Below, one piece after another: positions 7,211-14,005 of a stretch of 15,932 bases of DNA (positions are counted from its first letter, which is position 1; each line of letters opens with the position of its first letter). The DNA lies in the NCBI GenBank assembly GCA_947505995.1, contig CANNNB010000028.1:1-15932 (forward strand), given 5' to 3'. The translations under genes were made by a program, and so were the position numbers. Source of the stretch: Comamonadaceae bacterium (GTDB taxonomy: Bacteria; Pseudomonadota; Gammaproteobacteria; Burkholderiales; Burkholderiaceae). Under the pieces are notes generated by a model. The model had not been told where the DNA came from. It saw only the letters and a program-made list of their open reading frames with translations, and ran no database searches.

Positions 7211-8947
7211 TCAGTGGTTGTCTTTGGGTACAAATGCACCGCGCTTGCCCACCAAGAAGTCGAGGTCGCAGCCTTCGTCAGCTTGAAGCACGGTGTCGAC
7301 ATACAGTTTCCAGTAGCCTGACTTTAAGGGAGGCTCTGGGCGAATCCACTTGGCCAAACGAGCTTTGAGCTCTTCATCGCTGATCAGTAATTGCATTCTG
7401 CGCTCGGGGACATTCAGTTCAATCATGTCGCCATTTTGAACAACCGCCAAGGGGCCACCGTCGGCTGCCTCAGGTGTGGTGTGCAGCACCACCGTGCCGT
7501 AGGCAGTGCCACTCATGCGCGCATCGCTGATGCGAACCATGTCTGTAATGCCTTTGCGCAAGACTTTTGGGGGTAGTGGCATGTTGCCCACTTCGGCCAT
7601 GCCGGGATAGCCTTTGGGACCGCAATTTTTGAGCACCAAAATGCAGTTTTCATCAACGTCCAAAGATTCATCGTCGATGCGTTTGTGAAAGTCGTCGCTG
7701 TCTTCAAACACAACGGCACGGCCAGTGTGCACCATGAGTGCTGGCGTGGCAGCACTGGGTTTGATGACGGCGCCGCGTGGTGCCAAGTTGCCACGCAAGA
7801 TGGCAATGCCCGCTTTTTCCTTGAACGGCGCTGCCAAAGTTTTGATCACACGTGGATCGTAGTTTTCTGCACTGGCCACGTTTTCGGCCACGCTCTTGCC
7901 GCTCACGGTCAAGATATCTTTGTGTAAAAACTGTTGAATCTCTTTCATCACGGCAGGCAGGCCACCGGCATAACAAAAGTCTTCCATGAGGTGATCGCCA
8001 GAGGGCTGCAAATTCAAAATATTGGGCATGTCGCTGCCTAGTTTTTCAAAGTCGTCAATGGTGAGCTGAATATTTAAGCGGCGAGCAATGGCAACCAAGT
8101 GAATCACGGCATTGGTCGAGCCACCAATGGCTGCCAAAGTGCGAATGGCGTTTTCAAAGGCTTCGCGTGTGAGTATTTGAGAAATTTTCACATCTCTGTG
8201 CACCATGTCCACAATGCGCCTGCCTGATTCACGTGCCAACACGTTGCGGCGGCCATCGACGGCAGGGTAGGCTGCATTGCCAGGCAAGCCAATGCCCAAG
8301 GCCTCCACCATGCTGGCCATGGTGCTGGCGGTGCCCATGGTCATGCAGTGGCCGTGGCTGCGGTGCATGCAGCTTTCGGCTTCAAAGAAATCTTGCAGTT
8401 TGAGGGTGCCAGCGCGAACTTGCTCGCTCATGCTCCAAAGGCCTGTGCCAGAACCTAATTCTTGCCCGCGCCACTTGCCGTTCAACATCGGGCCGCCCGA
8501 TACGCCAATGGTGGGCAGGTCAACGCTAGACGCACCCATAAGGAGAGAGGGTGTGGTTTTGTCGCAGCCCATTAGAAGCACTACGCCATCGATGGGGTTG
8601 CCGCGAATGCTTTCCTCCACGTCCATAGAGGCTAGGTTGCGATACAGCATGGCCGTAGGGCGCAGCAAGGTCTCACCCAAAGACATGACTGGAAATTCGA
8701 GCGGAAAACCACCCGCTTCATACACGCCAATCTTGACCTGCTCCGCCAAGGTGCGAAAGTGTGAATTGCAGGGTGTGAGTTCGCTGAAGGTGTTGCAAAT
8801 GCCAATCACAGGACGGCCATCAAACTGATCGTGCGGCACACCTTTGCCTTTGACCCAACTTCTGTAGGCAAAGCCGTCACGGTCTTGTCGGCCAAACCAC
8901 TGTTGGCTGCGCAATTCTTCGGGTTTTTTCTTGGGGCTTTGAGTCAT
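7211..8947 (-). CDS. IlvD/Edd-family aldonate dehydratase (L-arabinonate/D-galactonate type)
   Basis: The 578-residue protein is an Fe-S, Mg-dependent sugar-acid dehydratase that would turn an aldonate into its 2-keto-3-deoxy acid. Cluster ligands are C60, C128 (in GCDKTTPS with D129 and K130) and C201 (in SHGHCMTMGTAS), and the conserved serine is S479 in DARMSGTAYG. Spacing and wording (RSQQWFGR, GNLAPRGAV, CGPKGYPGMAEVGNMPLPPKVL) follow the Rhizobium leguminosarum L-arabinonate dehydratase, 579 aa, which is known also to take D-galactonate and D-fuconate. It is therefore not branched-chain IlvD. With dgoK and dgoA downstream, D-galactonate is the best substrate guess. A TTG five codons upstream (8962) is open, but ATG 8947 fits the family length. 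This is the first gene of the operon. Confidence 0.85.
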   Translation of the reverse strand: MTQSPKKKPEELRSQQWFGRQDRDGFAYRSWVKGKGVPHDQFDGRPVIGICNTFSELTPCNSHFRTLAEQVKIGVYEAGGFPLEFPVMSLGETLLRPTAMLYRNLASMDVEESIRGNPIDGVVLLMGCDKTTPSLLMGASSVDLPTIGVSGGPMLNGKWRGQELGSGTGLWSMSEQVRAGTLKLQDFFEAESCMHRSHGHCMTMGTASTMASMVEALGIGLPGNAAYPAVDGRRNVLARESGRRIVDMVHRDVKISQILTREAFENAIRTLAAIGGSTNAVIHLVAIARRLNIQLTIDDFEKLGSDMPNILNLQPSGDHLMEDFCYAGGLPAVMKEIQQFLHKDILTVSGKSVAENVASAENYDPRVIKTLAAPFKEKAGIAILRGNLAPRGAVIKPSAATPALMVHTGRAVVFEDSDDFHKRIDDESLDVDENCILVLKNCGPKGYPGMAEVGNMPLPPKVLRKGITDMVRISDARMSGTAYGTVVLHTTPEAADGGPLAVVQNGDMIELNVPERRMQLLISDEELKARLAKWIRPEPPLKSGYWKLYVDTVLQADEGCDLDFLVGKRGAFVPKDNH

Positions 8948-8993
8948 GGTGATTTTCTTCAATGAAGGTTTGGGGTTGCGTCAATACTGACAA

Positions 8994-9011
8994 TATTATC
9001 GTATGATGATA
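8994..9011. promoter_or_regulatory. Probable GntR/FadR-type operator in the divergent control region
   Basis: TATTATC-GTAT-GATGATA is an 18-bp inverted repeat with one mismatch per arm. It lies 47 nt from the dehydratase start and about 100 nt from the start of the hydroxyacid dehydrogenase. It contains TATGAT (9002-9007, plus) and GATAAT (minus), both good -10 candidates, so a bound protein would block both divergent promoters. The GntR protein encoded at 10107 is the natural candidate ligand. The rest of the 165-nt intergenic region shows only the ribosome-binding site AGGAGA at 9099-9104. Confidence 0.6.
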
Positions 9012-9112
9012 GGTGATTTGAGTTTCTTTTTAAATCAATCAGCACTCGTGCAAACCCTCAATCCATTTGCCGCCTTGGCCGCGGTTTTCTTTGTGACCAG
9101 GAGATTCTCAAA

Positions 9113-10057
9113 ATGAACATTCACCATCCAGAAATTCTTGTGACATCGCGCATTCCGCCTTATTTAACGACGGGCTTGCAAGAGAAATTTGTGGTGCATG
9201 AGCGTGATCACATCCGCGATCGTCAAGTTTTTGGTCGTGTGCGTGCCTTGGTTGGGGGTGGCGAGTCCAAAATTGATGCGAGTTACATGGCCATGTTTCC
9301 TGCACTCGAAATGATTTCAGTGTGTGGTGTGGGTTACGACGGTATCGATGTAGCGGCAGCTAAAAAGCGTGGCATCATGGTCACACACACGCCCGATGTG
9401 CTGAACGATGATGTGGCCGATTTGGCCTTGGGCTTGTTGCTGGCCGTGGCGCGCAAAATCCCTGCAGCCGATCGCTTTACCCGCAACGCCGATTGGGTGG
9501 ATGGCCCTTTTCAGCTCACACGCAAACTCACTGGCGCTAAGTTAGGTATTGTGGGCATGGGCCGCATTGGCCAAGCCATCGCCAAACGTGCGGCTGCCTT
9601 TGACATGGTCATTAGCTACACCACACGCCATCAACGCTCTGATGTGACTTACGCATACGTGCCCAATGTCACAGCATTGGCATCAGCAGTTGATTTCATG
9701 GTGGTCATCACACCTGGTGGGGCTACCACCAAAAATCTCATCAATGCCGAGGTATTGAAGGCCCTAGGTCCGCAAAGCTTCTTGGTCAATGTGGCGCGCG
9801 GATCTGTGGTCGATCAAGCAGCCTTGATTGAAGCCTTGCAAAAGAAAACAATTGCGGGTGCAGGCCTGGACGTGTATGTGGATGAACCCAATGTGCCTGC
9901 TGAACTGAGAAAGCTCGACAACGTGGTACTGACCCCTCACATTGCCAGCGGTACTGTTGAAACACGCAAGGCCATGTCGGCCTTGGCTTTGGCCAACTTG
10001 GAGGCACACATGGCAGGTCAGCCCGTTCTAACGCCAGTGCCTGAATGCCGTTCTTGA
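9113..10057 (+). CDS. D-isomer-specific 2-hydroxyacid dehydrogenase (glyoxylate/hydroxypyruvate/2-ketoaldonate reductase type)
   Basis: The 314-residue protein is a NAD(P)-dependent D-2-hydroxyacid dehydrogenase, which interconverts a 2-keto acid and its D-2-hydroxy acid in the cytosol. The cofactor loop GMGRIG is at 148-153. The catalytic triad is complete: R229 (NVARGSVVD), E258 (VDEP) and H276 (TPHIAS). R172 and the nearby basic residues after the second Rossmann strand (YTTRHQR) suggest NADPH preference. The family includes GhrB, hydroxypyruvate and 2-ketogluconate reductases, so the exact substrate cannot be assigned. AGGAGA 8 nt before the ATG is a strong ribosome-binding site. It leads a plus-strand unit with the GntR regulator (49 nt later) and the cupin, divergent from the aldonate operon, so it probably acts on a related keto acid. 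Confidence 0.85.
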   Translation: MNIHHPEILVTSRIPPYLTTGLQEKFVVHERDHIRDRQVFGRVRALVGGGESKIDASYMAMFPALEMISVCGVGYDGIDVAAAKKRGIMVTHTPDVLNDDVADLALGLLLAVARKIPAADRFTRNADWVDGPFQLTRKLTGAKLGIVGMGRIGQAIAKRAAAFDMVISYTTRHQRSDVTYAYVPNVTALASAVDFMVVITPGGATTKNLINAEVLKALGPQSFLVNVARGSVVDQAALIEALQKKTIAGAGLDVYVDEPNVPAELRKLDNVVLTPHIASGTVETRKAMSALALANLEAHMAGQPVLTPVPECRS

Positions 10058-10106
10058 ACCTCACTTTGAGTTCAAAAATCCCTCACAAAAATGACCATGG
10101 CTTCGA

Positions 10107-10865
10107 ATGATCAAAAACGTTCACGGCAACACGGTTGACTTTTTAGGCGAGGCCATCGTTGGTGGTCAGTACCCCATAGGCGGTAGTTTGCCCCCCGAGC
10201 CTGTTCTGTGCGAGCAATTGGGTGTGAGTCGCACCGTGATTCGCGAGGCCGTTAAATCACTGGTGGCCAAGGGTCTCATCTTTACGGGCCCCAAGGTGGG
10301 CACCCGTGTCTTGCCCGAAGAGCAATGGAATTGGTTTGACACCGATGTCATTGCGTGGCAGGCCAAAGCGGGCCTGACAGCCGAATTTTTGCGCGACCTT
10401 CAGGAGTTGCGCAGAGTTGTTGAGCCTGCTGCTGTGCGCTTGGCAGCACAGCGCGCCACTGCAACCGACATCGACGGTGTGTCTTCGGCTTATGCCGGTA
10501 TGAAAAAAGCCATCGAAGAAGGCGGTGACTACGTCACCCACGACATGCACTTTCACACGGGCATGTTGGTGGCTTCGCACAACCGAATGATTGTTCAAAT
10601 GAGCAAGGCCTTGGGTGCTTTGCTTCGAACCAGTTTTGAGATTTCAACCTCTCGCAAGGATGCACCTAAGGCGGCATTGCCCTTGCACAAGGCCGTTTTG
10701 GACGCAGTGATTGCCAAAAATCCAGACAAGGCTGAAAAGGCCATTCGCGTTTTGATTGAAGGTGCGCACCAAGACATGGAGCATGTTTTAAACTCACGCA
10801 GAAAGTTGCCCAGCCTTTCGGGGCCAGCAAAACTCATCAAAGCGCCCTCAGCTCATTCAAATTAA
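10107..10865 (+). CDS. GntR/FadR-family transcriptional regulator, DgoR-like
   Basis: The 252-residue protein has an N-terminal winged helix (about residues 5-70, with PPEPVLCEQLGVSRTVIREAVKSL and the GPKVGTRV wing) and a C-terminal FCD ligand domain. Candidate metal ligands in the FCD domain are D146, H150, H194 and H221. The linker WNWFDTDVIAWQ closely recalls the WN-x-x-DTDV-x-x-W of E. coli DgoR, the galactonate-responsive repressor of dgo genes. This supports control of the neighbouring aldonate operon through the palindrome at 8994-9011. The start at 10107 is the first ATG after an in-frame stop at 10092; no good ribosome-binding site precedes it. The reading that it is a repressor released by an aldonate or 2-keto-3-deoxy acid is inference. 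Confidence 0.88.
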   Translation: MIKNVHGNTVDFLGEAIVGGQYPIGGSLPPEPVLCEQLGVSRTVIREAVKSLVAKGLIFTGPKVGTRVLPEEQWNWFDTDVIAWQAKAGLTAEFLRDLQELRRVVEPAAVRLAAQRATATDIDGVSSAYAGMKKAIEEGGDYVTHDMHFHTGMLVASHNRMIVQMSKALGALLRTSFEISTSRKDAPKAALPLHKAVLDAVIAKNPDKAEKAIRVLIEGAHQDMEHVLNSRRKLPSLSGPAKLIKAPSAHSN

Positions 10866-10880
10866 AGAGACCCTTCAACC

Positions 10881-11264
10881 ATGACAAATTTCACCAAGGT
10901 GGTGCTGTTCACTGACACCGATGGCAAGGCCAAATTCAAGGAAGTAAATTTGGCATTCAGCCAGGGCACACCGCAGAGCCAATTGTCTGACATCTTTTCA
11001 GCGGAAGGCTATCAATTGCGCTTTAGCCCCGTTGGATTTCGCAGTCAATTTCACGTCACCGGCAAGCCTCAATGGGTCTTCATTTTGTCAGGACAAATGG
11101 AAATTGGTTTGCAAGACGGTACATCTCGAATTTTTTCTGCAGGCGACCATTTCTACTCTGCAGACACCTTGCCTGAAGGGTCAACTTTTGATGCATCAGT
11201 GCATGGGCACTGGAGCCGTCAGGTAGGGGAGCAACCCTTGAGAACTTTGTTTCTGAAGGATTGA
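10881..11264 (+). CDS. Small single-domain cupin protein
   Basis: The 127-residue protein is a one-domain cupin. The central part FHVTGKPQWVFILSGQMEIG (57-76) and FSAGDHFYSADTLPEGSTFD (85-104) correspond to cupin motifs 1 and 2. The usual H-x-H pair of motif 1 is reduced to a single H58, so metal binding and catalysis are doubtful; a sugar-binding or sensing role is equally possible. It follows the GntR gene by 15 nt, preceded by AGAGA, so it is likely the third gene of that unit. It is convergent with the flavin-reductase gene 20 nt further on. No hairpin with a T-run was seen between them. Its function in the aldonate cluster is unknown. Confidence 0.75.
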   Translation: MTNFTKVVLFTDTDGKAKFKEVNLAFSQGTPQSQLSDIFSAEGYQLRFSPVGFRSQFHVTGKPQWVFILSGQMEIGLQDGTSRIFSAGDHFYSADTLPEGSTFDASVHGHWSRQVGEQPLRTLFLKD

Positions 11265-11284
11265 TCCGGCAACTTTAGAGGCAA

Positions 11285-11899
11285 TCAGTTTGAAGGCCGA
11301 TGCAGTTTGAACAACTGTTCTGGCCCAATTGAAAAATAATCGGCAGGCCCTCCGCCGCGAAGAATGTGTTGTGCATTGGCTGTGTCGTAAACCCCGTTAT
11401 TCAAGAGCTTTTCATCGATGTGAACACCAATCACTTCACCAAAAACCATCCAGGTCTGAAGTGACTCACCTTGCAGATTTTTCATTTGCAAAATTTGGGT
11501 GCACCGACATTCAAAGCTCACAGGGCTTTCGGCCACTCGCGGCACCTTGACCAATCTTGATGGCGCTGTTGACAGCCCTGAAATTTCAAATTCATTGACC
11601 TCAGGGGGAACTGCTTTGCAGGTCTGGTTCATGGCTTCAACTTGTGGGCGTGTAACCAAGTTCCATACAAATTCACCAGTGGCCTCAATGTTGTTGAGTG
11701 AATCTTTGCGTCCAATGCTTGAGAAGCCGATGAGTGGCGGGGTGTAATTGAAGGCATTGAAGAAGCTGTATGGCGCTAAGTTCAAGACGCCATCTGCGCT
11801 TTGTGAGGAGATCCAGCCGATAGGGCGTGGGCCCACAATGGCATTGAATGGATCATGTGGAAGTTGGTGTCCAAGACGGGGTTCGTAAAAATAGGTCAT
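11285..11899 (-). CDS. Flavin-reductase-family protein (FMN-binding split barrel)
   Basis: The 204-residue protein belongs to the flavin reductase-like family with an FMN-binding split-barrel fold. The signature PRPIGWISS lies at 24-32, followed by NLAPYSFFNAF (40-50) and PPLIGFSSIGRKDSL (54-68). Members bind FMN and either reduce free flavin or use it for small redox reactions. It starts 3 nt after the photolyase stop, so it is the third gene of the DUF2256-photolyase unit. Supply of reduced flavin to, or maintenance of, the flavoenzyme photolyase is an attractive but unproven inference. Operon placement could also be incidental. Confidence 0.87.
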   Translation of the reverse strand: MTYFYEPRLGHQLPHDPFNAIVGPRPIGWISSQSADGVLNLAPYSFFNAFNYTPPLIGFSSIGRKDSLNNIEATGEFVWNLVTRPQVEAMNQTCKAVPPEVNEFEISGLSTAPSRLVKVPRVAESPVSFECRCTQILQMKNLQGESLQTWMVFGEVIGVHIDEKLLNNGVYDTANAQHILRGGGPADYFSIGPEQLFKLHRPSN

Positions 11900-11902
11900 T
11901 TT

Positions 11903-13444
11903 TTAAATATAAGGGCTGGTCAGAAGTTTGGCTTGCGCTGCAATGGCGCTTTTTTCTTCATTCGAAAGACGATTGAGATTTTTCAACTGCATGAGCATAC
12001 GCGGATTTTTGGCCAATACATCAACATGTCGGTTGAGGTAATCCCAATAGAGGGTGGTGAAAGGGCAGGCTGATTCGCCAGTGGACAAAGCTGGATTAAA
12101 ACGACAGCCCTTGCAATGGTTGCTCATGCGGTCAATGTATTTGCCGCTGGCCACATAGGGTTTGCTGGCCATCACGCCGCCATCTGCAAACTGGCTCATG
12201 CCCAATGTGTTGGGCAGTTCCACCCACTCCACCGCATCGACATAAACACCCAAGTACCAGGCATGAACTTCTTTGGGCACCACGCCCAGCAACAGCGCAT
12301 AAAGCCCCGTGACCATCAGGCGCTGAATGTGATGGGCATAGCCATGGTTCAGCGTTTGAGAAATGGCGTCGCGCAAGCAAGCCATTTCTGTTTCACCTGT
12401 CCAGTAAAATGCGGGCAGGTGTGCTTTGGCCTGCATTGCATTGCGCTCTAAATACTCTGGCATTTGCGTCCAGTAGATACCGCGCACGTATTCTCGCCAT
12501 CCTAAAATTTGACGAATAAAGCCTTCAACCGCTGGCAGCGGCGCATGACCTTGTTCGTAGGCTTTTTCTGCAGCACTGACTACTTCTTTTGGATTGAGCA
12601 GTTTCAAATTCAAGGCGCTGGCGATGTGCGAGTGATACAGCCAAACCTCACCCTCCCACATCGCATCTTGGTACAAGCCAAAGGAGGGCAGTCGGTGCTG
12701 AATGAAGCTGTCAAGTGATTCAAGGGCTTGCGTGCGTGTGACGGGCCAGCCAAAGCTGTTCAAATTGCCTGGGTTTGCAGCCAGCTTCTCATTGACCAAG
12801 TTCATCACATCTTGTGTGATGCTGTCGGGTTCAAATCGCAAGGGTTTGGGCAACAAGCCCGGGCCTGCCTTGCCAAAGCTGCCGCGATTTTCTTCGTCAA
12901 AGTTCCATTGCCCGCCAATGGGCTTTTTGCCATCCATCAGAATGCCAGTTTTTTGACGTAACTCGCGGTAGAAAAATTCTTGGCGCAACTGTTTGCGACC
13001 CTTGGCATGCTCAGCAAACTCGCGCACCGTGCTAAAAAAATGCGCGTCTTCGCGGACTTCCAATGGCAGGCTGTTCTTCTTGGCAATGGTTCGCAAACTT
13101 TGCAACACACGCCACTCTCCAGGTGCCGTCATGACAATTTGTTGCGGTTTGGTTTGTTGGATGACTTTGTCGAGCTCACCCGCCAAGGTGCCAACATTGT
13201 CTGCATCGTTAAGTTGGCTGTAATGAAGTGGCCAAGCTTGGTCTTTGATGGTTTTAGCAAAGTGGCGCATGGCACTTAGGAACAGGGTGCTTCGCTGTTT
13301 AGAGGATGCGACATGGGTTGACTCTTCCATGACCTCGGCCATCCAAATGGCGTCTTGTGCAGGGTCAAAGTCAGTCAGGGCACTGGCGTCTAAATTCAAT
13401 TGATCACCCAAAATCACGACCAAATGACGTAAGGATTTAGCCAT
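11903..13444 (-). CDS. FeS-cluster bacterial photolyase/cryptochrome ((6-4) photolyase type, PhrB/CryB family)
   Basis: The 513-residue protein is a member of the FeS-BCP (CryPro) class, whose characterised members repair UV (6-4) photoproducts (Agrobacterium PhrB) or act as cryptochromes (Rhodobacter CryB). The N-terminal antenna domain starts LRHLVVILGDQL. The FAD domain holds EGFIRQILGWREYVRGIYW. Four cysteines, C356, C444, C447 and C460, have exactly the spacing of the PhrB [4Fe-4S] ligands (350, 438, 441, 454). At the same offset of six, HHIQR (H371, H372, R375) and W348, W396 and Y397 match PhrB's active-site histidines and electron-transfer residues. Known members carry FAD and a lumazine antenna. 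Its ATG overlaps the end of the DUF2256 gene by 8 nt, with GAGAG just upstream. Confidence 0.95.
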   Translation of the reverse strand: MAKSLRHLVVILGDQLNLDASALTDFDPAQDAIWMAEVMEESTHVASSKQRSTLFLSAMRHFAKTIKDQAWPLHYSQLNDADNVGTLAGELDKVIQQTKPQQIVMTAPGEWRVLQSLRTIAKKNSLPLEVREDAHFFSTVREFAEHAKGRKQLRQEFFYRELRQKTGILMDGKKPIGGQWNFDEENRGSFGKAGPGLLPKPLRFEPDSITQDVMNLVNEKLAANPGNLNSFGWPVTRTQALESLDSFIQHRLPSFGLYQDAMWEGEVWLYHSHIASALNLKLLNPKEVVSAAEKAYEQGHAPLPAVEGFIRQILGWREYVRGIYWTQMPEYLERNAMQAKAHLPAFYWTGETEMACLRDAISQTLNHGYAHHIQRLMVTGLYALLLGVVPKEVHAWYLGVYVDAVEWVELPNTLGMSQFADGGVMASKPYVASGKYIDRMSNHCKGCRFNPALSTGESACPFTTLYWDYLNRHVDVLAKNPRMLMQLKNLNRLSNEEKSAIAAQAKLLTSPYI

Positions 13445-13616
13445 GATTTGGACTCTCGAGAACAGCGGTTGATTTTTTCTTTCTGCAAGCGTCAGAGCAG
13501 TACAAAACCTGTTCCCAATTTTTGGCCCAGGCTTTGCGCCATGACATGTCTCGCCCGCATACGTTGCAGGGTTTGCTGGGGAGGCTTTTTTTGTTGCCTT
13601 TGAAAGTGCTTTTCAT
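13437..13616 (-). CDS. DUF2256 zinc-ribbon-like small protein
   Basis: Translating the minus strand from ATG 13616 gives a 59-residue protein ending in TAA. It has a C-x2-C (C17, C20) and a C-x3-C (C40, C44) separated by a tryptophan- and lysine-rich middle (SWRKAWAKNWEQVLYCSD). This is the pattern of DUF2256, a family of 40-60-residue proteins of unknown function; the four cysteines should bind zinc. The last 8 nt overlap the start of the photolyase gene, so the two are translationally coupled. A good promoter lies 46-73 nt upstream, but no clear Shine-Dalgarno is seen. The basic, Trp-rich make-up suggests nucleic-acid or protein binding, perhaps as a photolyase accessory (inference). Confidence 0.88.
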   Translation of the reverse strand: MKSTFKGNKKSLPSKPCNVCGRDMSWRKAWAKNWEQVLYCSDACRKKKSTAVLESPNHG

Positions 13617-13661
13617 GGGGCTATTGTGGCGTTAAGCGCCGTGAGTTTGCTGGCCTGCTGG

Positions 13662-13689
13662 ATAATCTCCCTAGTCAATAAATTGTCAA
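13662..13689 (-). promoter_or_regulatory. Sigma70-type promoter of the DUF2256-photolyase operon
   Basis: On the minus strand a perfect -35 TTGACA (13689-13684) is followed after 16 nt by GATTAT (13667-13662) as -10. The start of transcription would fall about 35-40 nt before the DUF2256 ATG. TTGAC recurs 11 nt downstream (TTGACA then TTGACT), a tandem repeat that could be part of an operator overlapping the promoter. Confidence 0.6.
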
Positions 13690-13709
13690 CACAGGAATCA
13701 ACTGCCACC

Positions 13710-13994
13710 ATGTCCAAAGCGATTGAAAACACCACGCCCCTCAGCCCTGGGGATGTGTCTGCTGTGATTCAAATGGCATGGGAGGACCGAACCACCTTTG
13801 AGACAATTTATGAAAGAACGGGCGTCACAGAACCCGGCGTGATCAAAATCATGCGTGCCGAATTAAGTTCAAAGTCTTTTAAAATGTGGCGAGCCAGAAT
13901 GCGGGGCAGGGTGACCAAGCACCGTGAACTGCGCAGCCCCGACATGAAGTTTGATGATCGGGCCATTGCCGATCACAGACGTGCTAATTGCTGA
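13710..13994 (+). CDS. TIGR03643/DUF2805 small conserved protein
   Basis: The 94-residue protein matches the TIGR03643 (DUF2805) family of short bacterial proteins of unknown function. Family features are the conserved IQMAWEDRTTFETIY block (20-34), a helix-turn-helix-like GVTEPGVIKIMRAEL (38-52), SFKMWRARMRGRVTKH (56-71) and a short charged tail. The spacing of the helices recalls small DNA-binding proteins, but no function is established. ATG 13710 is preceded by AGGA at a rather long distance. A GTG at 13626 would add 28 residues with no family match that cross the divergent promoter, so it is rejected. The gene is divergent from the DUF2256-photolyase unit (93 nt between starts) and may share its control. 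It is convergent with rhlE. Confidence 0.85.
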   Translation: MSKAIENTTPLSPGDVSAVIQMAWEDRTTFETIYERTGVTEPGVIKIMRAELSSKSFKMWRARMRGRVTKHRELRSPDMKFDDRAIADHRRANC

Positions 13995-14005
13995 TGAATG
14001 CTTGA

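Noticed and set aside
8277..8828. Long 183-codon plus-strand frame inside the dehydratase gene
   Set aside because: Shadow of the well-supported minus-strand dehydratase; no recognisable domains.
8948..8962. TTG start five codons upstream of the dehydratase ATG
   Set aside because: ATG 8947 gives a length almost identical to the R. leguminosarum homologue and a normal start codon.
13628..13640. GGCG-TTAAG-CGCC hairpin in the DUF2256 leader
   Set aside because: Four-base stem is too short to support a regulatory element.
13626..13709. GTG-initiated extension of the TIGR03643 gene with a hydrophobic, signal-like start
   Set aside because: It would run through the divergent promoter; family members are about 90 residues and match from ATG 13710.
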